A stretch of 64,000 nucleotides of DNA from Allofournierella massiliensis (GTDB taxonomy: Bacteria > Bacillota > Clostridia > Oscillospirales > Ruminococcaceae): contig NZ_JAFBIO010000002.1 in assembly GCF_021531255.1 (NCBI RefSeq), positions 108,862 through 172,861 on the forward strand, given 5' to 3'. The position numbers and the translations under genes were made by a program. How positions within the stretch are numbered: position 1 is the stretch's first letter; every line of letters starts with the position of its first letter. The notes beneath the pieces were generated by a model that was not told the origin of the DNA, made no database searches, and saw only the letters and a list, made by a program, of their open reading frames with translations. Shown here in pieces: positions 28,810 to 36,699 of the stretch.

Positions 28810-28893
28810 AATGATTTCCTCCCGTTGCAATTGGTTGAACGAAGTCGACTCTGTGGATTTGATTAAAAACTTTGTTGACTTCCTGATAACATT

Positions 28894-28922
28894 AGTATAT
28901 CATGACCATATAATTCAATCAA
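28894..28922 (-). promoter_or_regulatory. Promoter of the serine operon
   Basis: Minus strand: TTGATT (28922-28917), 17-nt spacer, TATACT (28899-28894). Confidence 0.75.
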
Positions 28923-28942
28923 ATGAAGTGTTTTGATCATTT
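28921..28942. promoter_or_regulatory. Candidate LysR operator
   Basis: Inverted repeat AAATGA-N10-TCATTT in the divergent region. It overlaps the -35 boxes of both promoters, the usual place for LysR autoregulation and for control of the divergent target. Confidence 0.45.
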
Positions 28943-28962
28943 GGATTAAAATTTTTCATAAT
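28933..28962 (+). promoter_or_regulatory. Promoter of lysR gene
   Basis: TTGATC (28933-28938), 18-nt spacer, CATAAT (28957-28962). Confidence 0.55.
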
Positions 28963-28987
28963 ACTTGGCGGGGAGGGAGAAAAAAGG

Positions 28988-29887
28988 ATGGAATTGCGTC
29001 AAATCACCACCTTTATCCGGGTCGCTCAGTTCGAAAGCTTCTCAAAAGCGGCGGCAAGCCTGGGGTATTCCCAGTCTGCCGTAACGGTGCAGATCCGCCA
29101 GCTGGAAGAGGAACTGCATGTGCGCCTGTTTGACCGGATGTACAAACGGGTATCCCTCACCGGCCAGGGGCTCAAGTTTCTGGAATGCGCCTACAACATT
29201 GTGCAGGAGGTGAACCATGCAGCCCTGTCCCTGTCGGTGGAAGGGGAATTGAGCGGGCATCTCCATGTGGGCACTCTGGAATCCCTGTGCTGTGCCCGGC
29301 TGCCGGGGGTGGTGCGCCGGTTCCGCACTCTGTACCCCAAAGTGAACCTGCAGATCACGGTGGGAATCCCGGAAGAGCTGATCAGCAAGATGGAGCGGGG
29401 CGAGGTGGACCTGATCTATATCCTGGATGAACCCCTGTATTCCAACAGCTGGAATAAACTGTTGGAAGAAAAGGAAGAGCTGGTGATGGTGGCATCCCCG
29501 TCCCTGGGCAAGGCCCTGGGGCCGGGGCGGCATACCTTGGAGCAGCTGCTGGACCGCCCCTTTTATCTTACGGAGAGGGATGCCAACTATCGGCGCCTGC
29601 TGGACCGTCGGTTGGCGGCCCAGGGCCGCTCGGTAACGCCGGCACTGGAGAGCAGCTATGCCTCTTTTCTGCTCCAGATCCTGGAAGAAACCGAGGGGCT
29701 TTCCTACCTGCCCTGGTTTTTGGTGGAAGAACGGCTGCGCCAGGGGCGGCTGACCGTGGTGGAGGTGGAGGATCTGCAATCCGTCATGTACAGCCAGATC
29801 TTTTCCCACAAGGAAAAATGGACCACCCAGGAAATGAAGGAATTTATCCGGCTTTGCACCCATACAGCCCGGGAAGAAACAGACTAA
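28988..29887 (+). CDS. LysR-family regulator divergent from the serine operon
   Basis: 299 residues. Winged helix at residues 1-60 (SFSKAAASLGYSQSAVTVQIRQLEEEL) and a periplasmic-binding-type effector domain. The 178-nt divergent region holds both promoters and a 22-nt inverted repeat, so it most likely controls itself and the symporter-sdaAB-sdaAA operon. The effector is probably serine or a related compound, by inference from context only. Confidence 0.9.
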   Translation: MELRQITTFIRVAQFESFSKAAASLGYSQSAVTVQIRQLEEELHVRLFDRMYKRVSLTGQGLKFLECAYNIVQEVNHAALSLSVEGELSGHLHVGTLESLCCARLPGVVRRFRTLYPKVNLQITVGIPEELISKMERGEVDLIYILDEPLYSNSWNKLLEEKEELVMVASPSLGKALGPGRHTLEQLLDRPFYLTERDANYRRLLDRRLAAQGRSVTPALESSYASFLLQILEETEGLSYLPWFLVEERLRQGRLTVVEVEDLQSVMYSQIFSHKEKWTTQEMKEFIRLCTHTAREETD

Positions 29888-29903
29888 AAAGGAAAAAGGA
29901 CCG

Positions 29904-29948
29904 GCGGGCCCTGAAGCGGTTGCTTCAGGGCCCGCTTTCTGCTTTTGC
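29904..29948 (+). terminator. Terminator after lysR
   Basis: 14-bp perfect stem GCGGGCCCTGAAGC / GCTTCAGGGCCCGC with loop GGTT, then TTTCTGCTTTT. Confidence 0.8.
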
Positions 29949-29977
29949 CTGTCTGCTGCCTTACTATAAAAGGAAGG

Positions 29978-29999
29978 GGGCGTTCCGTCCGGAATGCCC
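29978..29999 (+). repeat. Inverted repeat before the sigma-like locus
   Basis: GGGCGTTCC-GTCC-GGAATGCCC, nine pairs with one G-U, between a weak promoter-like TATAAA (29965-29970) and the first gene start at 30030. May be an operator or an RNA hairpin. Confidence 0.4.
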
Positions 30000-30029
30000 G
30001 AAACACAAAAGCAGGAAGGAAGACAAAAC

Positions 30030-30401
30030 ATGAGAAAAGAAAAAACACCGGAAGAAAAAGCAGCCTATGAGGCAAAACGGGCGGCGCAGAGGCGGCAATG
30101 GGCACTGGCGCACCCGGAGCAGACCCGCCGGTACGGGCAGGATTTTTACAAGAGAAACCAGGAAAAACGCAAGAGCTACAGCCGGGAATACAATCGCCGG
30201 CACCGAGAGGAGCGCTGGGCCTATTCCCGGGAATACTACCGGCGGAAAAAAGCGGAAAACCCCAATTATGTGAGGGAGCTGAACGAGCGGGATAAGGCCC
30301 GGCGCCTGGCCAAAGGGCTGCTGCCGGCCCCCGCCGCCTGCCCAAAACAGAGGAGGAGCGCCGGTTGGCCTGGCGGCAGTACTATATGGAAAATCGGGTA
30401 A
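30030..30401 (+). CDS. Basic repeat protein, probable N-terminal part of frameshifted gene
   Basis: 123 residues from ATG 30030 (GGAAGGAAG upstream). Very rich in Arg, Lys and Tyr, with repeats of the form YYxRNxxxR (DFYKRNQEKRK, REYNRRHREER, REYYRRKKAEN). From about residue 100 the frame turns into low-quality sequence (PAACPKQRR...). The same repeat continues in the -1 frame after five C at 30328-30332 (RRLAWRQYYMENR), so this and the next gene are best read as one protein of about 256 residues. Confidence 0.6.
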   Translation: MRKEKTPEEKAAYEAKRAAQRRQWALAHPEQTRRYGQDFYKRNQEKRKSYSREYNRRHREERWAYSREYYRRKKAENPNYVRELNERDKARRLAKGLLPAPAACPKQRRSAGWPGGSTIWKIG

Positions 30402-30799
30402 AGCTGTGCCGGCAGAAGCTGACCGTATATTCCTACAAGAGTATGGCGGAGATCAAGAGCCGGATACCGGATCGGGTGGAGGAATACCTGCGGGCCTATC
30501 CTTTTGAGGAATTTGGGGACAGGCTGATTCGTTCTACCCTGCTTCGCCGCTTTAGCATCCGGCCCCGGCAGGCAGAATACGAGGATTGCTATGAGGCGGG
30601 GATGCTGGCCTATCTGTACAGCATCCACCGCTGCGCCGACATGGCCTGCGACTATACCGTGCCCTATATCCGCAAGATGATTCGGATCTATATCATCTGC
30701 GCTCTGGTTGTGTATTACGATTCCAGGGACCTTTGCCGCCGCAACCATTTTTTGGAGATTCGACTGGACGATGAGGAAGAAACCGGCCGACGCTATTAA
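30365..30799 (+). CDS. Sigma-factor region 2-like protein (3' part of frameshifted gene)
   Basis: The frame opens upstream of the first start codon (TTG 30365) and has no ribosome site of its own, supporting frameshifted fusion with the preceding frame. Residues around EYEDCYEAGMLAYLYSI and DYTVPYIRKMIRIYI align by eye with sigma-70 region 2 (ED-xxQEGxxG...AV and FSTYAxxxIRxAI), the core-polymerase and -10 binding part. Region 4 is absent here but occurs in the next gene, 16 nt downstream. Assignment is pattern-based and moderate. Confidence 0.55.
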   Translation: MAWRQYYMENRVKLCRQKLTVYSYKSMAEIKSRIPDRVEEYLRAYPFEEFGDRLIRSTLLRRFSIRPRQAEYEDCYEAGMLAYLYSIHRCADMACDYTVPYIRKMIRIYIICALVVYYDSRDLCRRNHFLEIRLDDEEETGRRY

Positions 30800-30815
30800 G
30801 AAAGGAGAAGAGAAG

Positions 30816-31115
30816 ATGAAGATCCAGGAGAATATGGCGGTTCAGTATGTGGAACGGGGCCGGGTGCTGTCACTGCTCTTTGATTTGATGGGTACTGCCC
30901 TTTCGGTCAGGGAGCGCCGGGCACTTTTGCTGCGCTGCGGGTTCGGGCTGGATGGGCCCATGCCCTTCGGGCAGGTCGCAAAAACTCTGGACCTGCCCTC
31001 TCCCCGGTATGCCCGTGCCTTTTATGACCAGGCTGTGGATAAGACCCGGCAGGCAATCCCAGGCAGCGAACTGGAAATATACCTAACAAGGTATACATCG
31101 CCCCGGGATGCCTGA
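30816..31115 (+). CDS. Sigma-factor region 4-like protein
   Basis: 99 residues from ATG 30816 with AGGAG 8 nt upstream. RERRALLLRCGFGLDG-MPFGQVAKTLDLPSPRYARAFYDQAVDKTR follows sigma-70 region 4.2: ER-xxLxLRFGL, then a helix-turn-helix and an arginine-rich recognition helix. No region 2. Together with the upstream gene it would form a two-piece sigma factor, comparable in layout to SigO-RsoA of Bacillus subtilis, though sequence kinship cannot be judged here. No terminator was seen after it. Confidence 0.6.
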   Translation: MKIQENMAVQYVERGRVLSLLFDLMGTALSVRERRALLLRCGFGLDGPMPFGQVAKTLDLPSPRYARAFYDQAVDKTRQAIPGSELEIYLTRYTSPRDA

Positions 31116-31317
31116 CAAAAGGGAAGAAGGAAAACATGTCGGCCCCGATAGACGCAGGCAAGGCGCTTGGGGCAAAAGCCGGTGAGAAGCCGGGGGCATT
31201 TCAGCCCCGGGAAGAAAGGCGGAGAGCCTTTCCGTACCCTGCTTTGAAAGAAAAACGGCAGCCGGAAAAGCAGCTTTGAACACGGGATAATTGTGTACCG
31301 GGATGGGCCGGCAAACA

Positions 31318-31353
31318 AAAAGAGCGTCAAACCAAAGGGTTTGACGCTCTTTT
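31318..31353 (-). terminator. Terminator of tRNA-Leu
   Basis: AAAGAGCGTCAAACC / GGTTTGACGCTCTTTTT arms just downstream of the tRNA on the minus strand. Confidence 0.85.
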
Positions 31354-31356
31354 ATC

Positions 31357-31440
31357 TGGTGCGGAAGATGGGACTTGAACCCACACGTCATGGACACACG
31401 CACCTCAAACGTGCCTGTCTGCCGATTCCAGCACTTCCGC
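31357..31440 (-). tRNA. tRNA-Leu (anticodon GAG)
   Basis: Acceptor GCGGAAG pairs with CTTCCGC; the anticodon loop TTGAGGT between CACGT and GCGTG gives GAG; T-loop GGTTCAAGTCC; a long variable arm as expected for Leu; the 3' CCA is encoded. Confidence 0.93.
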
Positions 31441-31542
31441 ATGTAATGCAGCCCGGAAGGGGACTTCCAAACTGCAAAATATATTCTATCATAATCCCAA
31501 AGGGAAAGTCAAGGCGTTTGTGTGATTTCCCCCGGCGGATTT

Positions 31543-32853
31543 TCACAAGGAGGAGGGGTCCCGGGGCTGGGGCAGGGAAGAATCCCCGGCGGACAGGTCG
31601 GGGGCCAGCCGGGTCACCGCGTCCAGGCGGCGCTGCATCTGCCGGCTGCGCACACCCACCAGCTTTTCCAGTTCGTCGCCTGCCTGGGTGATCCGGTTCT
31701 GGGTCTGGGCCAGGGCGGCGGTGAAATTCTGGAATTCGCTGCGTACGCTGCCCAGCACCGCCCATACCTCGCTGCTCCGCTTCTGGATAGCCAGGGTGCG
31801 GAAGCCCATCTGCAGGCTGTTGAGCAGGGCCGACATGGTGGTGGGGCCGGTCACCACGATCCGGAATTCCCGCTGGATCTTTTCCGCAATGCCCCGGCGT
31901 ACCACCTCGGCATATAGCCCTTCTACCGGCAGGAACATCACCCCGAAATCGGTGGTGAAGGGAGGCTCGATGTACTTGTCATGGATATCCTTGGCAAAGC
32001 TGCGCACCCGACGCTCCAGTTCCCGGGCGGCTGTTTCCACCGCGGCAGGGTCGCCCTGGTCGCAGGCATCCATCAGGGCGGCGTAGGAATCCGAGGGAAA
32101 CTTGGCGTCAATGGGCAGCCAGACCGGGGTCTGGCCGTCGCCGGGCAGCCGCAGGGCAAATTCCACCCGTTCCGAACTGCGGGGGCGGGTGGCCACGTTT
32201 TCGGCATACTGCTCCGGGGTCAGCAGCTGTTCCAGAATGGCCTTCAGCTGGGTCTCGCCCAGAATGCCCCGGGTCTTTACATTGCTCAGCACCTTTTTCA
32301 AATCGCCCACACCGGCGGCCAGGCTCTGCATCTCGCCCAGCCCCTTGTATACGCTTTCCAGTTGCTCGGTCACCTGGCGGAAACTGTTGTTCAGCTTGTC
32401 CTCCAGGGTCTTCTGCAGGGTATCGTCCACAGTCCTGCGCATCTCGCTCAGCTGGCGGTCGTTTTCCTGCCGCAGGGCAGCCAGGCGCCGCTCGATGGTC
32501 TGGCGCAGATTTTCCAGCTTTTGTTCGTTCTGTACGGCGCCGGAATGGAGCTGCTCGTTCATCTGGCCCAACTGGCCGGAAAGCAGCCGCCCCAGCTGCT
32601 GGCTGGCTTCCTGCAGGTGGCGGTCCTGCACTTCACCGCTCTGCTTCTGGGCCAGGACCTGCTGCTGGCTGGCGGCGGCAAGGTTCTGGCTGAAAGCCGT
32701 GTTCAATTCCTGACGGGCCGAGCGGACCTCGGCCAGCAGATCCTGGCGCACCTGTTCCAGGTCTTCACCGGTCAGCCCTTCGCGGCGGCGCAGAAGGGAA
32801 GCCAGGCTGCACAAAAAGGCCAGCAGAGCCAAGAGAAGGGTGGCGATTTCCAT
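31543..32853 (-). CDS. rmuC: RmuC-family protein
   Basis: 436 residues from ATG 32853 (AGGAGG 6 nt upstream). One N-terminal membrane span (IATLLLALLAFLCSLASLL), a long coiled coil (about 20-190), then the RmuC nuclease-like core with KTRGILGETQLKAILEQLL, WLPIDAKFPSDSYAALMD and ITGPTTMSALLNSLQMGF-like GPTTMSALLNSLQ. The family limits recombination at inverted repeats. Stands alone next to tRNA-Leu. Confidence 0.9.
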   Translation of the reverse strand: MEIATLLLALLAFLCSLASLLRRREGLTGEDLEQVRQDLLAEVRSARQELNTAFSQNLAAASQQQVLAQKQSGEVQDRHLQEASQQLGRLLSGQLGQMNEQLHSGAVQNEQKLENLRQTIERRLAALRQENDRQLSEMRRTVDDTLQKTLEDKLNNSFRQVTEQLESVYKGLGEMQSLAAGVGDLKKVLSNVKTRGILGETQLKAILEQLLTPEQYAENVATRPRSSERVEFALRLPGDGQTPVWLPIDAKFPSDSYAALMDACDQGDPAAVETAARELERRVRSFAKDIHDKYIEPPFTTDFGVMFLPVEGLYAEVVRRGIAEKIQREFRIVVTGPTTMSALLNSLQMGFRTLAIQKRSSEVWAVLGSVRSEFQNFTAALAQTQNRITQAGDELEKLVGVRSRQMQRRLDAVTRLAPDLSAGDSSLPQPRDPSSL

Positions 32854-32968
32854 GATAGCCTCCTGATCAAAAGGGGGCATAACCGCTCCCCCCTGCTACA
32901 TAGGTATAAAAATACAATACCTTAGTATAATGAGGGCGTTTGAAAAAATCAAGCGGAGGCGAACAAGG

Positions 32969-33793
32969 ATGAAGACGAGACAGAATCTGAAAAAAATCGT
33001 TGGCCTGGGCTGCTGCATCATTGCGGGCTTTGGGGCGGCGCTGTGGCTGGGCACCGGCAGCGCCCGGAGCGCCGCGGCGGATTGGGACAGCCGCTGCATC
33101 CCGGATGACAGCTTCTTCACCGAATCGGTGGTGGAAGGAGAGCCGGAAACACCCAAACGGGTATTCCTTACTTTTGATGACGGGCCCAGCCCGACTACCG
33201 AGAAGATCCTGGATATCTTGAAGGAAAAGGAAGTTCCGGCCACCTTCTTTGTGATCGCGGCGGAAAACAATGAGGAATATCTTCCCATCCTGGAGCGGAC
33301 CGTAGCGGAAGGGCACCAGATCGCCCTGCACAGCTGCAGCCATGAGTACAGCAAGATCTATCAAAGCCCGGAAGACTTCTGGAATGACATCAAAGAGCTG
33401 AAACAGAAACTGGAACCTTATGCAGACCCGGATACCCTTACCTGGCTGCGTTTCCCCGGCGGAAGCACCAACACGGTGAGCCGGCGCTATGGGGGCAGCG
33501 GAATCATGAAGACCCTCAAAACCCAGGCGGAACAGGCCGGCTACCGGTATCTGGACTGGAACCTCTGCGCGGAGGATGCCCAGGGCGGCCATCCGGATGC
33601 CCAGGAGATCTTCCGGAATGTGACCCGGGATGTGGGCGATAAACATACCTGCGTGGTGCTGATGCATGATACCAAAGCCACCAAGACCACCGCCGAAGCC
33701 CTGCCGGATATCATTGACTGGTTCCGGGAAAACGGCTATCAGTTCTGCCGGGTGGATGAACTGGAAAGGGAAGAAAATCAAGGCGAAGAATGA
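32969..33793 (+). CDS. Polysaccharide deacetylase (NodB domain)
   Basis: 274 residues from ATG 32969 (GGAGG 9 nt upstream). An N-terminal anchor helix is followed by the NodB domain: VFLTFDDGPS carries the catalytic Asp and a metal Asp, HSCSHEYS the two metal histidines, LRFPGGSTN and VVLMHDT the remaining motifs. Likely deacetylates peptidoglycan or another envelope glycan outside the membrane. A TATAAT at 32926-32931 is the likely -10 box. Confidence 0.9.
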   Translation: MKTRQNLKKIVGLGCCIIAGFGAALWLGTGSARSAAADWDSRCIPDDSFFTESVVEGEPETPKRVFLTFDDGPSPTTEKILDILKEKEVPATFFVIAAENNEEYLPILERTVAEGHQIALHSCSHEYSKIYQSPEDFWNDIKELKQKLEPYADPDTLTWLRFPGGSTNTVSRRYGGSGIMKTLKTQAEQAGYRYLDWNLCAEDAQGGHPDAQEIFRNVTRDVGDKHTCVVLMHDTKATKTTAEALPDIIDWFRENGYQFCRVDELEREENQGEE

Positions 33794-33910
33794 AATGTGC
33801 ATTGTAATATAGACAAAAGTAGTGTATGATATTTGTAACTTTTTCTGAAGTCAGTGGGGAGACTGCCGCCGGGCAAGGCGTCAGCCCCCTTGAAAAGGAA
33901 AGGCGCAGGC

Positions 33911-34447
33911 ATGAACAGAAGAACTTCAAAAAACGCGGCGCTCTGCGGTTTGCTGGGGGCTTTGGCCCTGGCAATCCTGAGCCTGGGTGGGCTGATCCCC
34001 ATCGCCACCTTCTGCGCGCCGGCTCTCAGCGGCATCGTGATCCTGATCGCGGCCGCGGAATGCGGGCTGCGGCAGGGTTGGCTGCTGTACCTGGCGGTGG
34101 CACTGCTGAGCCCGCTGCTGGTGCCGGAGAGGGAAACCGCCTTTGTGTTTGTTTGTTTTTTGGGGTACTACCCGCTGCTGAAGGTTTGGCTGGAAAGAGT
34201 CAGGCCCCGCCTTCTGCGGGGTGTGCTGAAGATGGCTGTTTTCAACGGCGGCATCGGCCTGGCCTATTGGTTCTTGCTGGTGCTTTTTCCGGTGCCGCAG
34301 CCGGAAGGTGCGGCCGAAACGGCGGCCCGGGCTGCGACAGTGCTTCTGCTGGTGCTGGGGAATGTGACTTTTTGGGTGTATGATCTGGCCCTGGTGCGGG
34401 TGCTATGGCTGTACAACCAAAAACTCCGTTACCGGCTGCACCGGTAA
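33911..34447 (+). CDS. Integral membrane protein of unknown function
   Basis: 178 residues from ATG 33911. Five hydrophobic segments (ALCGLLGALALAILSLGGLIP, ALSGIVILIAAAECGL, LLYLAVALLSPLLVP, FNGGIGLAYWFLLVLFP, TVLLLVLGNVTFWVYDLALV). The layout and the start NAALCGLLGALA recall small S-component-like clostridial membrane proteins, but no motif assigns a substrate. Lies just before the glmS ribozyme. Confidence 0.65.
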   Translation: MNRRTSKNAALCGLLGALALAILSLGGLIPIATFCAPALSGIVILIAAAECGLRQGWLLYLAVALLSPLLVPERETAFVFVCFLGYYPLLKVWLERVRPRLLRGVLKMAVFNGGIGLAYWFLLVLFPVPQPEGAAETAARAATVLLLVLGNVTFWVYDLALVRVLWLYNQKLRYRLHR

Positions 34448-34508
34448 CGCAAAGGACTTTAGAAAAAGAAAAAATAAAGGAAGGTGAATTTTTCAGCGGA
34501 TCAGGAAA

Positions 34509-34780
34509 GCGCCGGACCCCACGCAGGCTGAGCCCGGAAAGCTCAGCCCGCCCCAACCGGGCGGACGTGCGGGTGACGAGGAGAAGGATGATCGAAAGAT
34601 TCGGCGGATGTCCTTCTGGCAGGCAGCCCTGCTGCCAAAAGCAGAAAGCAAAAAGGGGCAGAAATGCCGCAACAGATCTTTCTGACACAGGGTTTTGTAC
34701 CTACGCTATTTTGCAAATATAAGATAGAAAAAAGGGCAGGTCTTTCGGCAAAGCCGGGATCGCACAGCCTGCCCGCAGAG
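34509..34780 (+). ncRNA. glmS ribozyme
   Basis: The upstream region of glmS carries the conserved ribozyme segments in order: GCGCCGGA at the cleavage site (cut before G34509), GACGAGG...GATGATCGAAAGATTCGG CGGATG, an AAGCAGAAAGCA-type linker, and CAAAGCCGGGATCGCA in the last pseudoknot domain (about 34734-34780). The segment between GCGCC and GACGAGG is enlarged by an extra GAGC/GCTC and GGGC/GCCC-rich stem. When glucosamine-6-phosphate is plentiful the RNA cleaves itself and the glmS mRNA is degraded. Confidence 0.92.
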
Positions 34781-34792
34781 AGGAAACAAACT

Positions 34793-36613
34793 ATGTGTGG
34801 TATAGTTGGATATATCGGCAGCCGCAACGGCACGGATGTGTTGCTGGAAGGGCTGAGCAAGCTGGAATACCGGGGTTATGATTCGGCGGGCGTGGCGCTC
34901 ACCATCAACAACGAGATCCGGGTGATCAAGGCCAAGGGCCGGCTGGCAGTTTTGAAAGAGAAGATCGAGGGACAGAACCTGCCGGTCTGCCACTGCGGCA
35001 TCGGCCATACCCGTTGGGCTACCCATGGCGCCCCCAGTGATGTGAACAGCCATCCCCATTCCAGCGGCCGGGTGACCATTGTGCACAACGGCATTATTGA
35101 AAACTACGGCAAGCTGAAGGAAAACCTCATCAAGCAGGGCTATCAGTTCGAGAGCGACACCGACACAGAGGTGCTGGCAAAACTCATTGACTCTTGCTAC
35201 CACGGCGAACCCCTGGCCGCCATGATTGATGCCCTGTCCAAGGTGCGGGGCAGCTACGGCCTGGCTGTCCTGTTCAAGGATTTCCCCGATACCATCTTTT
35301 CCGCCCGCAAGGAAAGCCCCCTGATCGTGGGCCATGGCGAGGGCGAAAACTTTGTGGCCAGCGATATTCCGGCCCTTCTCAAATACACCCGCCGTTACAG
35401 CATCCTGGATGAGGGCGATATTGCCGTGCTCAAAAAGGACGGCATCTCTTTCTATGATGAATTCGGCCATCCGGTGGAAAAGGAAGTGCTCACCGCCGAT
35501 TGGGATATGGAAGCTGCGGAAAAAGGCGGCTATCCCCACTTTATGCTCAAAGAAATCAACGAGCAGCCCAAGGCCATCCGGGCCACGGTGGGGCCCCGGG
35601 TGGAAAACGGCCTGCCGGACCTGAAAATCCCCGAACTGAACGATGAGGTGCTGAAAAGCATCGGCACCGTCCATCTGGTGGGCTGCGGCACCGCCATGCA
35701 TGCGGGCATGGTGGGCAAGGCTGTCATCGAAAAGCTGGCCCGGGTGCCTGCTCTGGTGGATATTGCCAGCGAGTTCCGGTATCGGGACCCCATCCTCAGC
35801 CCCAACGATCTGGTGATCATCATCAGCCAGAGCGGAGAGACCAGCGATACCCTGGCGGCCCTTCGTCTGGCCAAGGCCCATGGGGTCAAGGTGCTGGCCA
35901 TTGTGAACGTGGTGGGCTCTTCCATTGCCCGGGAAGCCGACTATGTGCTGTACACCTATGCCGGCCCCGAGATCGCCGTGGCTTCCACCAAGGCCTATAC
36001 GGTCCAGCTCTGCGCGCTCTACTTGTTTGCTTTGCGCCTGGCTTATGCCAGAGGCAAGGTGAGCGAGGAGAAGACCCGGGAGCTGACCGCCCAGCTGCTG
36101 GGCGCGGCAGACCAGATCCAGCCTCTGCTGGATACCTGCGAGGATATCAAGTTCCTGGCCAGCCGCTTTATGAACAGCAGTGACCTGTTCTTCCTGGGTC
36201 GGGGCTTTGACTATTCCCTCAGCTTGGAAGGCAGCCTGAAGCTGAAGGAGATCAGCTACATCCATTCCGACGCCTATGCGGCGGGCGAGCTCAAGCACGG
36301 CACCATCGCTCTGATCAGTGACGGTACGCCGGTGCTGGCCCTGGCCACCCAGCGGGATGTGTACGAAAAAACCATCTCCAACGTAAAAGAGACCCGCAGC
36401 CGGGGCGCCAGAGTGATCCTGTTCTGCCGGGCCGATTCGGCGGTGCCGGAAAATGTGGCGGACTATGTGGTGCGCCTGCCGGAGTATGAGGATATCTTTA
36501 TGCCTCTGCTGCTCATCGTGCCGCTGCAGCTGTTTGCCTATTACATGAGCGTGCTGCGGGGCTGCGATGTGGATAAACCCCGCAACCTGGCCAAGAGCGT
36601 GACGGTGGAATAA
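34793..36613 (+). CDS. glmS: Glucosamine-fructose-6-phosphate aminotransferase
   Basis: 606 residues from ATG 34793, which places the catalytic Cys at position 2 after Met (CGIVGYIG). N-terminal Ntn glutaminase (HTRWATHG, HNGIIEN) and two SIS domains (GCGTAMHAG, ISQSGETSDT), ending with KSVTVE. Makes glucosamine-6-phosphate for cell-wall precursors. Controlled by the upstream ribozyme. Confidence 0.97.
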   Translation: MCGIVGYIGSRNGTDVLLEGLSKLEYRGYDSAGVALTINNEIRVIKAKGRLAVLKEKIEGQNLPVCHCGIGHTRWATHGAPSDVNSHPHSSGRVTIVHNGIIENYGKLKENLIKQGYQFESDTDTEVLAKLIDSCYHGEPLAAMIDALSKVRGSYGLAVLFKDFPDTIFSARKESPLIVGHGEGENFVASDIPALLKYTRRYSILDEGDIAVLKKDGISFYDEFGHPVEKEVLTADWDMEAAEKGGYPHFMLKEINEQPKAIRATVGPRVENGLPDLKIPELNDEVLKSIGTVHLVGCGTAMHAGMVGKAVIEKLARVPALVDIASEFRYRDPILSPNDLVIIISQSGETSDTLAALRLAKAHGVKVLAIVNVVGSSIAREADYVLYTYAGPEIAVASTKAYTVQLCALYLFALRLAYARGKVSEEKTRELTAQLLGAADQIQPLLDTCEDIKFLASRFMNSSDLFFLGRGFDYSLSLEGSLKLKEISYIHSDAYAAGELKHGTIALISDGTPVLALATQRDVYEKTISNVKETRSRGARVILFCRADSAVPENVADYVVRLPEYEDIFMPLLLIVPLQLFAYYMSVLRGCDVDKPRNLAKSVTVE

Positions 36614-36621
36614 ACGGCCTC

Positions 36622-36650
36622 TGGACTTGGGCGGCAAAATCCGATACAAT
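36622..36650 (+). promoter_or_regulatory. Promoter of AI-2E family gene
   Basis: TGGACT (36622-36627), 17-nt spacer, TACAAT (36645-36650). It rules out the ATG at 36649 as a start, since that lies in the -10 box. Confidence 0.55.
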
Positions 36651-36699
36651 GAAAAAGGAAGAAATCGGGCGAAGGATCGGCAAAGAGGAAGGAGCCTGT

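Noticed and set aside
31116..31317. Further gene after the region 4-like protein
   Set aside because: No frame with a ribosome site or coding pattern; only the tRNA terminator follows.
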